Shown here: positions 1-11,235 of the stretch, piece by piece
Layout of the letters: the number at the start of each line of letters is the position of its first letter
How positions within the stretch are numbered: position 1 is the first letter of the stretch
Source: Deuterostichococcus epilithicus
Lineage: Eukaryota; Chlorophyta; Trebouxiophyceae; Prasiolales; Stichococcaceae
NCBI GenBank assembly: GCA_033439295.1
Contig: JAVTLE010000013.1
Location: 2,418,001 to 2,482,000 of the forward strand
Length of the DNA stretch: 64,000 nt
Direction: 5' to 3'
Program-made: the position numbers and the translations under genes
Notes under the pieces: model-generated
The model's input: only the letters and a program-made list of their open reading frames with translations
Told to the model about the DNA's origin: nothing
The model's database searches: none

Positions 1-203
1 ACGTTGTTTCCACCATGCGAGGTGTTCAACTACCCAAGGGTCGTCGCAGGAGACCCGGCCGCACTGGCTTGCTCGATCCCTGCCTGCAGCTCTGACAGAA
101 GACAAGTGCGCCTGTGCTGAGGTTTGTGCTGTCACCGTGCATTTCACGAGTAGCCAGACGCATCGCAGACGCCTCTCGGTCAGGTCCGGTCAGCACCGTG
201 CAG
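1..203. other. Left edge, probably inside the PTM-like gene
   Basis: The first exon I can support begins at 204, in mid-codon after an AG acceptor, so the chromatin gene continues to the left of the window. I see no confident coding segment in 1-203. It is most likely intron, possibly with the end of an earlier exon at its left edge. Confidence 0.5.
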
Positions 204-3200
204 GCTGTCGCCGATGTGCAACCACCTGCTGAAGCTGGAGCGCGACCTGTTTGGGCTGCTGGACGGGCCGTGGGGCGCCGCCGACAATACCGCCCACCGT
301 CGCCGCTGGACCACCTCGGTGCGCTAAGGGCACTCCCTGCCACGCCCTAATACTGCATTTCAAGCTTCACCCTCTCCAGCCTGCAGTGCAAGGTTTGCCC
401 AAGGCACGGCCGGCTGCAGCACTGTGTGCTGGCCGACTGCAGACGTCCAGGTGAATTCAAACTGAAGGAGAAGTGGCCAAGTAGTGACCTTGAAAAACGA
501 CGATTTTAGCAGCTAGCAGATCAGGTTGAAAGTGAGGCGAATGACCATTGGTGCAGGTGCGGCGGGCGCGGGATGCGCGGCAGCTGGCGGTCGCGGCGGT
601 GCAGCTGCACGCGGCGCTGCGGCGCACGGCCCTCCCCGCCAACTGGGAGCTGCTGCCGGCGCAGCCGGCGCCGCAGCCGCCGCCCGTGCCGCCCGGTCTG
701 CTCGGCACGCCGGCCGCAGTACAGGCAGCGATGTTCTCTGCGGCAGCAGGGACGCCGGCGTCGCAGCCAAAGAAGCTGGGAAGGCCGCGGAAGGAGCTGG
801 CACCCACGGGGCCGGAGACACCGGCCGCGGCAGCTGTTGCGACGGCACAGGGCGGGCCCAGCGGCGGTGTGCCCGCCGGTGGTGCGGCCACACCAGCGGG
901 CGGCGGGCAAGCGACGCCGGCCGGCAGCGACGCCAAGCCAGCGGCGGTGAAGCAGCTATCCTCTACGCGGCGCGTGCCACTGCCGGCGGCATCGCGCACT
1001 ACCAGTGAGTGCGCCCCGGCCTCTTCCCAGTTGGCGTGCCTGTGCTGCACCAACCATCATCGAGCCCGAGGCATTGATGGGTGGCAATGGTTCCACTTTG
1101 CTCGCCGCACGGGTCGCTGCCTGCCTGTGAGGGGCGTCTCGCAGCACATGCTGCACCGTTCTGCCCTGCACACACGGCCTGACTGTGTCCTGCACGCCTG
1201 CAGGGGCGTCTGCGGGCAGGTCGGTCAACTATGCCGACCTGGTGGCGTCCGAGTCGGACGACGAGGCCGGCGGCGACGCTGTTCCCGGCGCCATGTCCCG
1301 CAGCGGCGCATTTGGAGCCGCCGCCGCCGCCGCCGCCGCAAAGGACGCCTGGGACGATGGCGCCGTCGTCTTGGACGAATACACGGTGTGCTGATGCAGC
1401 TGGGTGTGAGACTGAGAATTAATGCGGAAACTGTCGTCCGTTCTCATGTTCCCAGTCATCACCGGTGATGGTGCCAGTTGCTGGCAATGCGATGGGCATG
1501 TCACGCAAGTCGACTCGGCAGAGAGCCTGTGCAAACAGCTCACAGCCCTAAGGTTATAGAAGGTTGGCGGACGCTGATGCCTGTGCCCAGCTTTGCACGC
1601 GATGGTTTGCCAAAGACGCCGTGCTCGCTGTTGCAGGCGATCCCAGTCGTGCCACGGCGCACCGCATGGCAGCAGGCCCAGGGCTTCTACCGCCTGCCGC
1701 GCGCTGCCACCCGCAAGGCCGCACGCCAGTGCGTGTCTTGTCCGTCCGAAAAAGCTGTGGCTGCCAGTCGTTGCTTTGCCTAATACGAATGCGGATGACG
1801 GGAGCTGCGACCAGGTCAATTGTGCAATGCGTGAAGCCGGTTGAGGTTCACAGACAGCCCCTGCCGCGCAGTGACGACCCCTGTCCGAAGGGTGATGTCA
1901 GCACAGGCGCTCACTGCTGCGCATTGCAGGGGCGGCAAGCAGCGCATCCCAGGCGTGAGGTATGCCGCGAAGGACCTGGTGACGACGCCGGCGGTGCGGT
2001 GGGTGGCCGCCACCGAGTCTGCCGCCGCGGCGCCGCAGCTGGCGCGCTGCCTGCGTGCCCTCGATGCCGCCATCCAGGTGCCTGCCAGCACGCAAGGAGA
2101 TAGTTCTTCGGTGTATAAGGAGGATGCGATGTAAGCACACAGTCTTCAACATGCGGGTTTCCAGCAACATCTCCCTTCAATGTTGCACCAGCGGCTAATG
2201 CATGGGACTGCACTGGCCAAGTCAGTCTTGTCTGTCGCGGCAGCATCACTCAAAACTCTTAGGCTTGATGTCATGTGACAGTACCTTGAAATGTGGTCCG
2301 TTTTGCCCCGTCGCCGCAGTGGGACCAGCTGCGGGCGCCGGGCGGCGCGTCGATGGAGTCGCAATGGCGCGGCTGCGAGCTGCGGCAGCGCCGTGTGTCG
2401 CAGCACCCCGTCGGCGGCTTCGAGTACCTGGTCTTTGCGCGTCAGCAGCATGCGTCGCAGGTGCTACTGTGCCACTGGTCCCCACGTGCTTTTGCACTTA
2501 GGGATGGTGGAAGCTGTGAGTCTCCATTGTGAAGCTGTAAAGGTGCTTGCCGAAGTCCGCCGGGGATGAATTTTGCAGACTGTGCAAGCGGGCATGAGCT
2601 TGAAGCCGCCGCATTCGGCAGTATTCTTCCCCTGTCCGACTCCCTTCCACCGTTTGTGCAGGGTCTGCTGCTGACGCCGAGCTCGCTACCGCCCAGCTGG
2701 CCGGGTGCCGGCTACCCGCCGCGGATCGGATTCCCGCCCGGCTGGCCCCTCGCCACACCCAGCGCGCTGCAGTCTCCGCTGCCGCCAAAGCCCAGCCCCG
2801 CGACCGGCTTGGACATCGGCAAGCTGAAGGCGGCGCTCGGCGGCGGGCTGTGGGACGGGCCAGCTGCATCCGCTGCGGCGGGTCCCGCCGCCGCAGCCGC
2901 AGCCATCGCCGCGGCTGCAGCTGTGTTGCCCGGCCCAGGCGCGGATGCTGCATCGTCCGCCGGTGTTGCTGCAGTCGCAGATGCAGATGCAGAGAAACCA
3001 GTCGCTGGCGGCTTCCTGGCGGCAATGGAGGAAGCGGTGGCGGCGGCTGCCGAGCCTGCCGCCGGCGAGGCAGCGGGTGCAAAACCAGCACCAGCTAACT
3101 GGCCCGCCCACATGGACGTCGAGTCGGCGCCTCAACAGCAGCCTGCCACCGCAGTGTCGCAGCAGCCCGTCCACGCCGCGGGTGTCGCAATCCTACCGGC

Positions 3201-6200
3201 CGCGGCAGCAGGCGCATCCAACAGCTCCAGCCCTGAGTGCGGTGTGACCGCCCCTGGCCGCGCCGCGGCCGCCAGGCAGTCTGCATCGCCGGCCAGCAGC
3301 GGCGCAGCAGGGGCGGCGACGAGCGAAGAGGACTGGAAGGCGCTTCTGGGTGGCAACGCGCCGGCGCGCCTGCCGGCTGTGACGTCGTCGCTGCAGAAGG
3401 CAGCCAAGGCGGCAGTGGCGGCGGACTCGCCTCTGCCGCAGCGGCCTGGCGCAGCGGCCGGCGGCAAGTCACAGCTCGGGACCGCTGCATCTGAGGCAGA
3501 GCCGGCGGCAGAGTCGGCGTCGGTTGCAGAGCCGGCCAGCCCCGCCACAGCGGGTGCCGCAGACAGTGGGGCAGCCGCCACGCTGCCACCAGCCAGCGGG
3601 TCGCAGTCTCCTGCTGCGCCTACAGCTGACACACAGAAAGAACCAGAGTCGCCTAGCGAGCCACGGCACTGCCCTGAACAGCGGGCAGACGGGGTGGTGC
3701 AGGCGCCAGCTGATGGGGCCGCTGGTGGCAGGCAGTCAGGTGCTGCGACAGCACACGTTGATGCCGCTGCGGCGGCCCCACCGCCTGCCAAGGCATCGCC
3801 TGCTGCACCAGGAGCAGGTGGAAACGCGACGCCAGAGGGCCAGCAGGCAGCAGATGCGCCTGCCCCCGACGCCGCCACAGCCGCCGCCCCTGCTGATGCT
3901 GCTGCCGCTGCGGGCGCAGAGGCTGCGTCCGACGCTGCGCAGCCTGCGGCAGGCAACTCCAGCGGCGCAGCAGCTGCCGTCTCCCCAGCAGAGCAGAGTC
4001 TCGAGGCAGCATCTCCCGCTGCGCTCGAGACGGGCGTAGCCCCTCCGCCGGCCGCGCCGCCGCCAGCCGCCCCGGCGCCGCTCGGCAGGCTCGGCCGCGC
4101 GGCGGGTTCCAGCCGCCTAGGCGGGCTGCGAGCGCCGCTGCTGGCCAACGTCGCCGCGAAGCCTGCGTTCAGCACGCCGGCGCCANCCGCGGCNGCCCCG
4201 CCCGCTGCCGCTGGAGCGGGGGCGGCGACGGCGGCTGCAGGGTTCCCTGTGGGTGCGCGTCCCCAAGCGGCCCATGCAGCGCTCGTGCAGAGCCTGTCGG
4301 CGCAGCTGGGCCTGCCGCAGCACGTTGTGTCACCGCTGCTGCATGGCGCGCCGGCGTTGGGCACGCCGGCGGCTGCGGCTGCAGCTGTGGCGGCAGCCAC
4401 GCAGATGGCAACGGCGGCGCTGCCTGGCACTCCGTACGGTCAGATGGCATACGCGGCGCAGGTAGGTAGCCCAGATTAAACCTGTGGCAAACCACGGTCC
4501 ATATGCTGCAGGCTGTTGGTGCACTTTCCAGCTCACCCCCGCTTTTGCATTTTCTGCCTCTGCATCGTATGCTGCCGCAATCCGCATCCCTGCTCGCACC
4601 CGCTGTCTTGCTCTGCTGTGGCGCCTGTAGCCAAGACTTGACATGTACTACTCACTGCCCCTGCAGCCAGCGCCCCCGGGGCACTGGGTGCACGAGCAGC
4701 ACCTGCCGCTATGGCTGGTGCGCAACTTCGAGGAGCGCCTCCGCCGCGAGGCTGCCATGCAGGTGCGCTGCTGTGTGAGATTCGCCAGGCTGAACAGCCT
4801 GAAGCCGGATCGAGGCTCGGACAGCACCCCTCCTTTCAGTGCCGGCTGCAAACGCAGAAATGGTCGCTATCGTCCTCATGTTCCCAGAAAATTGGTGTCG
4901 TGCAGGTTGCGCGGGCGGCGCAGGCTCGGGCCGCGGCGGCTCGTGAGGCGGCCCGCCAGGCCGAGATGGCTGAGCAACGTGTGTACAGTGTACTGCCACT
5001 TACCATGCTCGCAATGACGTGCAAACTGCTTTGTCAAGCACATTGTTCACCCGGTGCATTCCCTCAATCCTGGCAGTGCCTTGCCACCTCACAGCCATCC
5101 TGTACAGCACGAGCACGAGCCAGAGTTTGGTCAGAGTGCGGAGGCTGTGGCCTGACTCCTGCATGCCGTTGCGCGTGCTCGCAGAGGCGGTGCTGCAGGC
5201 GCGGCAGACGGCGCGACAGGCGGCGAGGGAAGCCGCCGAGGCCGCCGCAAAGGCCGCCGCCGACTCCTGCGCCCAGTGCGGCGGCGAGTACGGCACCGAC
5301 GAGACCAAGGCGAGCGGGCTGCATGCGCGCCTGATGACAACACCTGACTGTGCTCGTGTCTTCCTGCAACGCCTGAGTTGGTCTGCCTCGAGCTGGACAG
5401 CGCACCACCGCACTTGTGGCGCTGCCGCCGGCACGCAGCCTGCATGCGCAGGGTCATAGAGTCACGCAGATCTGGAGAGCCCGTGACTGCGGAAGGGTGC
5501 AACCTACAAACGTGCTACTGCGGCACCTTGTGTGCGTCTATAGTAGCGGTGTATAGGCTGCGCAAAACAGAGGAACGGAAATGTCGTGCCTCCTGTCCGC
5601 CCACAGGACCACCTGTGGGTGGGCTGCGACACGTGCAACCGCTGGTTCCACGGCGACTGCGTCGGCGAGAGCGAGGACTCCATCGATGCGCTCGGCGAGC
5701 GCAAGTACGAGTGTTCTGCCTGCGCCGCCAAGCGGTGCGCTCGCCTGCCTGTGTTCGAGACGCTCCGACTTCTTGCGGCAGTGATCTCTTGTAGTTTCGT
5801 CTGATTTGGTGCAGATGGTCTTGGTGCGATGTGGATGGCTATGAATTGGTGTGGTGCACGTTCATCTCGACACAGGATGTGCATCTATCAATCATTCTGG
5901 GCGCTTCAGCTCGCGAGCAAGGGTTTGCAAGAGAGTGAGCGACATGCCGAAGAGGGATGCAGGATCAGGACACGCTAATGTGCAACAGCGCCTTTATAAG
6001 AGAAATCTTGACAGCAGTGCACTATCATGTGCTGACTCGGCTCGTGATGACCCTTGCAGGGCCGAGAAGCGCAGGGCGGCCATGGACCGTTCACGGCAGA
6101 AGCGCGGCGGCCGCGGCGCCGGTGCGGCGACGCCCGCCGATGGCGGCGCCAGCGGCAAGCGTGGCCGCGAGGACGGCGGTGACAGGAAGCAGCGCAAGAA

Positions 6201-9200
6201 GCCCAAGCGGAAGCAGCTCAAGGCGCGCCCACCCCGCTGGGCTGCCCTTCTGAGGATTCGCCCCATCTGCTCGAGTGTTCTGGCGGTCTTTCCAGCGAAC
6301 CTCATCCGCTGGCTAGTGCAGTGCAGTGCAGTGCAGTGCAGTGCAGTGCAGTGCAGTGCAGTGCAGTGCAGTGCAGTGCAGTGCGTCCGGCCCCTTCCCA
6401 GACTGTGCGGTCGTCAGGTCCCACCTCCTCATCTGCAGTCTGGCCCTTCGCAGCGCTGCATGAGCTGCTGCTGAACCGTGAGGGCCTGCATGCAGGAGGG
6501 CGACGTGGAGCTGCACTGCGTGTGTCGGGAGCCGGACGATGGGGAGCGGCCGCTGGTGGCCTGCGACCACTGCCAGGGCTGGTACCACCCGGAATGCGTC
6601 GGCGCCGGCCCCGAGGTGGGGCAGCTTCCATGCTCCCGCACCCCTCGGTGATCACCAGCCTCAGTCGCACGGCACGACGGGCAGTTGCAGGGAAGACCGC
6701 CGTGCGTCGCCCGAGACATCGTCAGCCATAGTCTCTCCACCGCGGCGCCCGCCAGGCTGCAGACGCCGCGAGTCTTGCAGATCTCCCGCCCATTTCCCCC
6801 ACTGTTCAAGCGCGAACAGTGATCGATGTGCTTGCAGGTGCTGGACGAGGATGCACCGTTTGCCTGCCTCACCTGTGCGCGCAAGGCCAAGCGGCGCGCC
6901 GCGCAGGCCGCGGAGCGGAATGCCGCCGCTGTGGAGGCAGAGGTGGCAGCGGCGGCGGCTGAAGAGCGCAAGGCGTCCGAGGCGGCTGCCCGCGAGGCGC
7001 GCCGCGCCGAGCGGGAGGACGCCGCCTTTGCAGATGCGGGTGCGCCTTCTCTGTGTAACCAAAGTGGACTCGCCAAAGTGGACTCGACTCAAGCTGGATT
7101 CTGCGGAGCTTGTCAGGCTGACAGTGTAGACAGTCAGCAAGCTCTGTTACAAAAGAGTGTTGATGTGAATTTCACTATGACACTGACACCGCATGTCCTT
7201 TCCCAGCCCAGCGCAGAGGTGCGCCATCATGGCTCGCTGGACTGGCGCAATGCCGGTGCTGGAGAGGGCAGTCTATGCAGGCGACTGGAATACAGAGAGT
7301 AGTGTGTGTCTCTCAGTCGCTGCAGAGGTGCGGCGGCGGCATGCGGCGGGCTGGCGCCACGTGTGCTTGAAGAGACGGGCTGTGACACGTTCGTTGACCT
7401 TTGGCGCAGAGGCTCGGCGGCACGGCGCTGCGGACTGGCGCGACGCCGCCGCCAACGTGCTGCAGGCGATGCTGGCGCTGCCGGCCGCGGCCGCCTTTGC
7501 GCAGCCCGTCGACCCGGGCGTGGCAGAGTACTATGATGTCATTGCCCGCCCCATGGACCTCGGCACGATCTCGGCCAACCTGGCGGCTGGCGGCTACGCC
7601 GCGCCGCAACGCCTGCTGCGCGACGTCCGTCAGGTGAAACTGAACAGCACCCGCTGCTTCCGGAGACTGTCAGAACCTGTTGCTTTGCGGCAGAGGCGAG
7701 GCATGTGATCTGCGAGCGGCACATCAACGGCGGCAGCAGTGAATGCTCCAGCGGAGGCGTTTTTCGGCGCCAGGCTGGCAATCCTGATGCAGCAAGCTGA
7801 GGAGGCCGCCTCGCTGCGAAGCTGGCAAGCTGGGCACACGCGACTCAAGTGAGGTGCGGATGCACGGGGTGTGGGACACCCATCTGCCCCAGCTCCATGC
7901 ACAAAGGCTGTGATGCCGCCGCACAGGTCTGGGACAACTGCCGGACCTTCAACGACGAGGGCGACGAGTTTTGGAAGGCGGGCCAGCGCTGTGAGGCCAA
8001 GTTCGGGCGCCTGTGGGCGGCCGCGGGGCTGCCCACCGCTTTCACGGCGCCCGCCGAGCTGCCCGCGGCGCTGCAGCCGCCGCCGCCCGCGCCGCGCATC
8101 AGGATCAAGCTGCCGTCTGGGAGCACAGCGAAGGTGCTGGCGGCTGCTGGCGGCGGCGGCGGCGGCGGCGGAGGCCTGAAGATCAGGCTGCACCTCGGCA
8201 GCCGCGCCAGCAGCGGCAAGGTGTCCGAGGCGGAAGCCCTGCGGCTCGCGACTGCCACCAAGGTACCGTCCTGCAGCCGCCTTTCGTGCCTCCCGCCAAG
8301 TGGGGATGGACCCGACGAGGTGGCTCGGCCATCTGTGCATGGGCTCGCACCTTTTTGCGCTCACCTCATGCGGGTGATGCGCCTGTGGCGGCAACAGCAG
8401 CTGCCGTACAAAACCTTTACAGCTTTTCCACCCACCACCCCCTTTCCTCAACATCATCTACGAACACTGCGGCTGCAGGTGGTCAAGAAGTTCCTGCGGC
8501 GGCCGGCGGCGGCGGCATTCTCGGAGCCCGTCCCTGCGGATGTGCCGCACTACCACGACGTCATCGAGCACCCCATGGACCTAGGCACCGTCGCCGCCAG
8601 CCTGCACGACGGCTCCTATTCATCCCTGGGTGATCCGCGGCCCCACAGTGCTGCCGCCTGCCAGCACATGCCATGCATGCCATGGATGTTCACCGATAGG
8701 TCCTGGGCGCTGGCGCTACCGTCCTGCGCGGTCGGCTCCGACTGCTCGCCGGGTGTGCCGAAGTGCGCTGAAGCAAGCGCGCGCCTGGAATCGCACGTGG
8801 ATGCCACATGTGTCTGAAAGGCTCGTCGACGGGCACCCGACCGGCTTACGCTTGCCCAGAGGCTGCAGCTGGGTGCAAAGGGAGGCTACGGCAACAGATG
8901 TATCACGCCTGACCTCCCAAATGCAAGAGCTGTGCTGCCCTTCTGTCAGGCTTGACAAGGTTTCCATTGTGCACCTCGCAGCGGAGGCAGCGGCCGACAT
9001 CCAACAGGTTTGGGCCAACTGCGCCGCCTTCAACGAGGACGGCTCCGACATGTTCGAGGCCGGCTCCGCCGGCGAGGCCGAGCTGGCGGCGCTGTTCGTC
9101 GCCGCGGGGCTGCCGACGCCNGGCGACCCCCTCGCGGCGGCAATGGGCGGCGGCGGCGGCGGCGGCCGCCGCCGCAAGAAGCCTTCGCGCGGGCCGCGTG

Positions 9201-10942
9201 CGCAGGGCCACGACACGGAGGAGGACCACGCTGCGGCGGACATGCTGGCGTCTCTCGGCAGCCCGAGGCAGCAGGAAGCAGCGGCGGAGGCGGCAGCGGC
9301 GCCCACCGGCACCGCCGGCGGTGGCAGGGCAGCCTCCCGGCAGCGGAAGCGGCAGCGGGACGAACCCGATGAGGGGCTGACGTCGATAGACGGCGACGGC
9401 GGCGCGTCGCCAAGGGGCCAGGCTGGCGGCGGCGGCACCAGGCGCCAGCGCCAGGCTGGCGCCAGCGCGGCGTCGGCGCCGGCGGCGAGCGCCGACGACC
9501 CCATGTCGGCGGAGCAGGCCGCAGCTGCATGCAAGGCGGTGCTGGCGGTGGCCGCCCAGCCGGCTGGTGCCATTTTTGCGGCACCAGTCGGGAAGGAGGC
9601 GCCTGGCTATCGCCGCGAGATCACGCGCCCCATGGACCTAGGCACCATCTCGCAGCGGCTGCAGCAGGGCGACTACACCACGCCAGGTGGCGATTCCTCT
9701 GCCTGTGCTGCCAGTGCCCGGCAGTCTCTGTGTGGGTGAGGTGCGAATGGATGCTGAGTTAGCGGCAGAGCCCGAGCCATGCACAGGCTGCTGTCGAGCA
9801 GAGTGTGTCTGCCTGGTGGCGTCAGGCGGCTGAGTTGTTCGCACATGGTGACCTCCATCCAGGCGAGGTGTGGGCGGACGCGGAGCTGGTGTGGGCCAAC
9901 TGCCGGCAGTACAACGGCGAGGGGTCGCCACTCGACGAGCTGGGGCAGCAGGCGCGCGCCGCCCTGGCCCGCCGCTGGGCCAAGGCGCGCCTGCCGCTGC
10001 CGGACGCCGGTGCGATGCTCGATACCTGACATTGTCAGCCGAACGCTGATTTTCGCCAAGTTATGAGCCGCGCACACACATCGCTGATCTGCACCTCTCT
10101 CGAAGAGAGCGGTGCTCAAGTCAGTCACATATCTTGTGAGGTTCGAGACATGTCGCGTTTGACCGAATGTGGTCTGATGTGGTGCAGGAGACAAGAGTCT
10201 GGAGGCAAGCGGCGCAGGCGCAGCCAGCCAGCCGGCGGCCCCCCGGCCCCGCGGCCGTGAGCGCATGGCGGCGCCGGACGCCGCCGAGGCACCGGAGGCA
10301 GCGGAGGCAGCGCCGCGACTGCCGCGAGTCCAGGGCCGCAGGGGCCGCTCCTCAGCGCCGGCGGCGGCGACTGCGGACGAGGCGGCGGGAGCCCAGCCCG
10401 GCAGCCCCCCAGCGGAAGCCCAGGCCGGCGGCGGCGTGGCGAGGGCTGCGGCGTTGGGCCTGCGCATCAAACGGCGGCGCAGCCCAGAAGCTGCAGATGC
10501 GGCGCCGGCTGGCTCGCCCCGGGAGCAGCCAGACAGCCCCTCTCGGCGGCGGGCCAGCGGGCGTGGCCACAGGGGCGGCGGCGGCGGCGACAGCGCCGCA
10601 CCCTCTGCGGCAGCGGAGGAGGAAGTGATACAGGCGTCTACAGAAGCGACGGAGGAACTTCGGCAGCCTGCGTCCCAGCGCAGCAGTGGCAGGGCCAGGC
10701 AGCCCGCTGCGGCTGCGCAGGCCGAGCAGCAGGATGCCGAGGAGGCTGACCCTCCGTCGGCCGGCAGGCGGAAGTCGCGACCTGTATCAACGGCAGAGGC
10801 AGCAGCGCCTGGCAGCGCTGGCAGGGCGAAGAGGCGGTCTGACGGCCCTGGAGCCGCCAAGCGAGGTGTGGCTGGGTCAACGGAGGCGGCGCCGGCGCAG
10901 GAGGGCCGAGAGTCTTCGCGCCGCCGCAGCAGCCGGCACTGA
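204..10942 (+). CDS. PTM-like chromatin protein: two PHD fingers and three bromodomains (5' partial)
   Basis: Exons: 204-318, 557-1004, 1204-1385, 1637-1728, 1930-2077, 2320-2460, 2662-4461, 4667-4762, 4906-4980, 5199-5309, 5607-5734, 6060-6222, 6496-6615, 6838-7039, 7410-7633, 7927-8262, 8479-8629, 8982-9686, 9863-10009, 10188-10942. This gives 2045 residues in one continuous frame; the start lies outside the window. Exons 1-8 carry segments resembling the region before the PHD finger in plant PTM/DDT-type proteins (QRIPGVRYAA, then LPLWLVRNFEERL) and an AT-hook-like KLGRPRK. Exon 7 is a 600-residue Ala/Pro linker with two ambiguous bases. PHD1 (CAQC...CDTCNRWFHGDC) spans exons 10-11 and PHD2 (CVC...CDHCQGWYHPEC) spans exons 13-14. 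Three bromodomains follow, each keeping PMDLGT and the Asn that binds acetyl-lysine (FN, FN, YN). The tail is basic and Ser/Arg-rich. Likely role, by family inference: a nuclear reader of histone methylation and acetylation. The donors after 5309 and 6222 are GC. The domain order is unusual for PTM, which lacks bromodomains. Confidence 0.88.
6315..6384. repeat. (AGTGC)14 microsatellite in an intron
   Basis: Fourteen uninterrupted copies of the pentamer AGTGC lie in the intron between the basic exon (6060-6222) and the second PHD exon (6496-6615). The unit is 5 bp, so length change would not affect the reading frame. Confidence 0.97.
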
Positions 10943-10958
10943 CAGTGTATGACGGGCT

Positions 10959-10963
10959 TGTAA
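10959..10963 (+). terminator. TGTAA poly(A) signal of the PTM-like gene
   Basis: TGTAA, the usual chlorophyte polyadenylation signal, lies 16 nt after the stop codon. A second copy is at 11005-11009. Confidence 0.6.
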
Positions 10964-11235
10964 CGAACGTTGGTTCAGGGTCTGCGCCTCAGCTCTGTGC
11001 ACGTTGTAATCATCGGTCAAGCATCAGGTGGTGCCACGCGTCTCGTTCACGTGTTGTTACTTGGGACATGCTTGTAAGGCATTCTGCGAGCTGCAGTCCG
11101 GACCCTCGTGCACCTGAGCACGCAAACCTATTCCTTCCCCGCTTCGTACAGCCGAACAGACTTCAACACACCCACAGTGATCAGCTCCCTGACCTTCCTG
11201 ACAACCCGCCGTACACTTGCGTGTTGCCGAGTCCA

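Noticed and set aside
3132-4430. 432-codon open frame antisense to the Ala/Pro linker exon of the PTM-like gene
   Set aside because: It mirrors the GCN-rich codons of the sense exon. Splice phases and PTM/PHD/bromodomain continuity support the plus strand.
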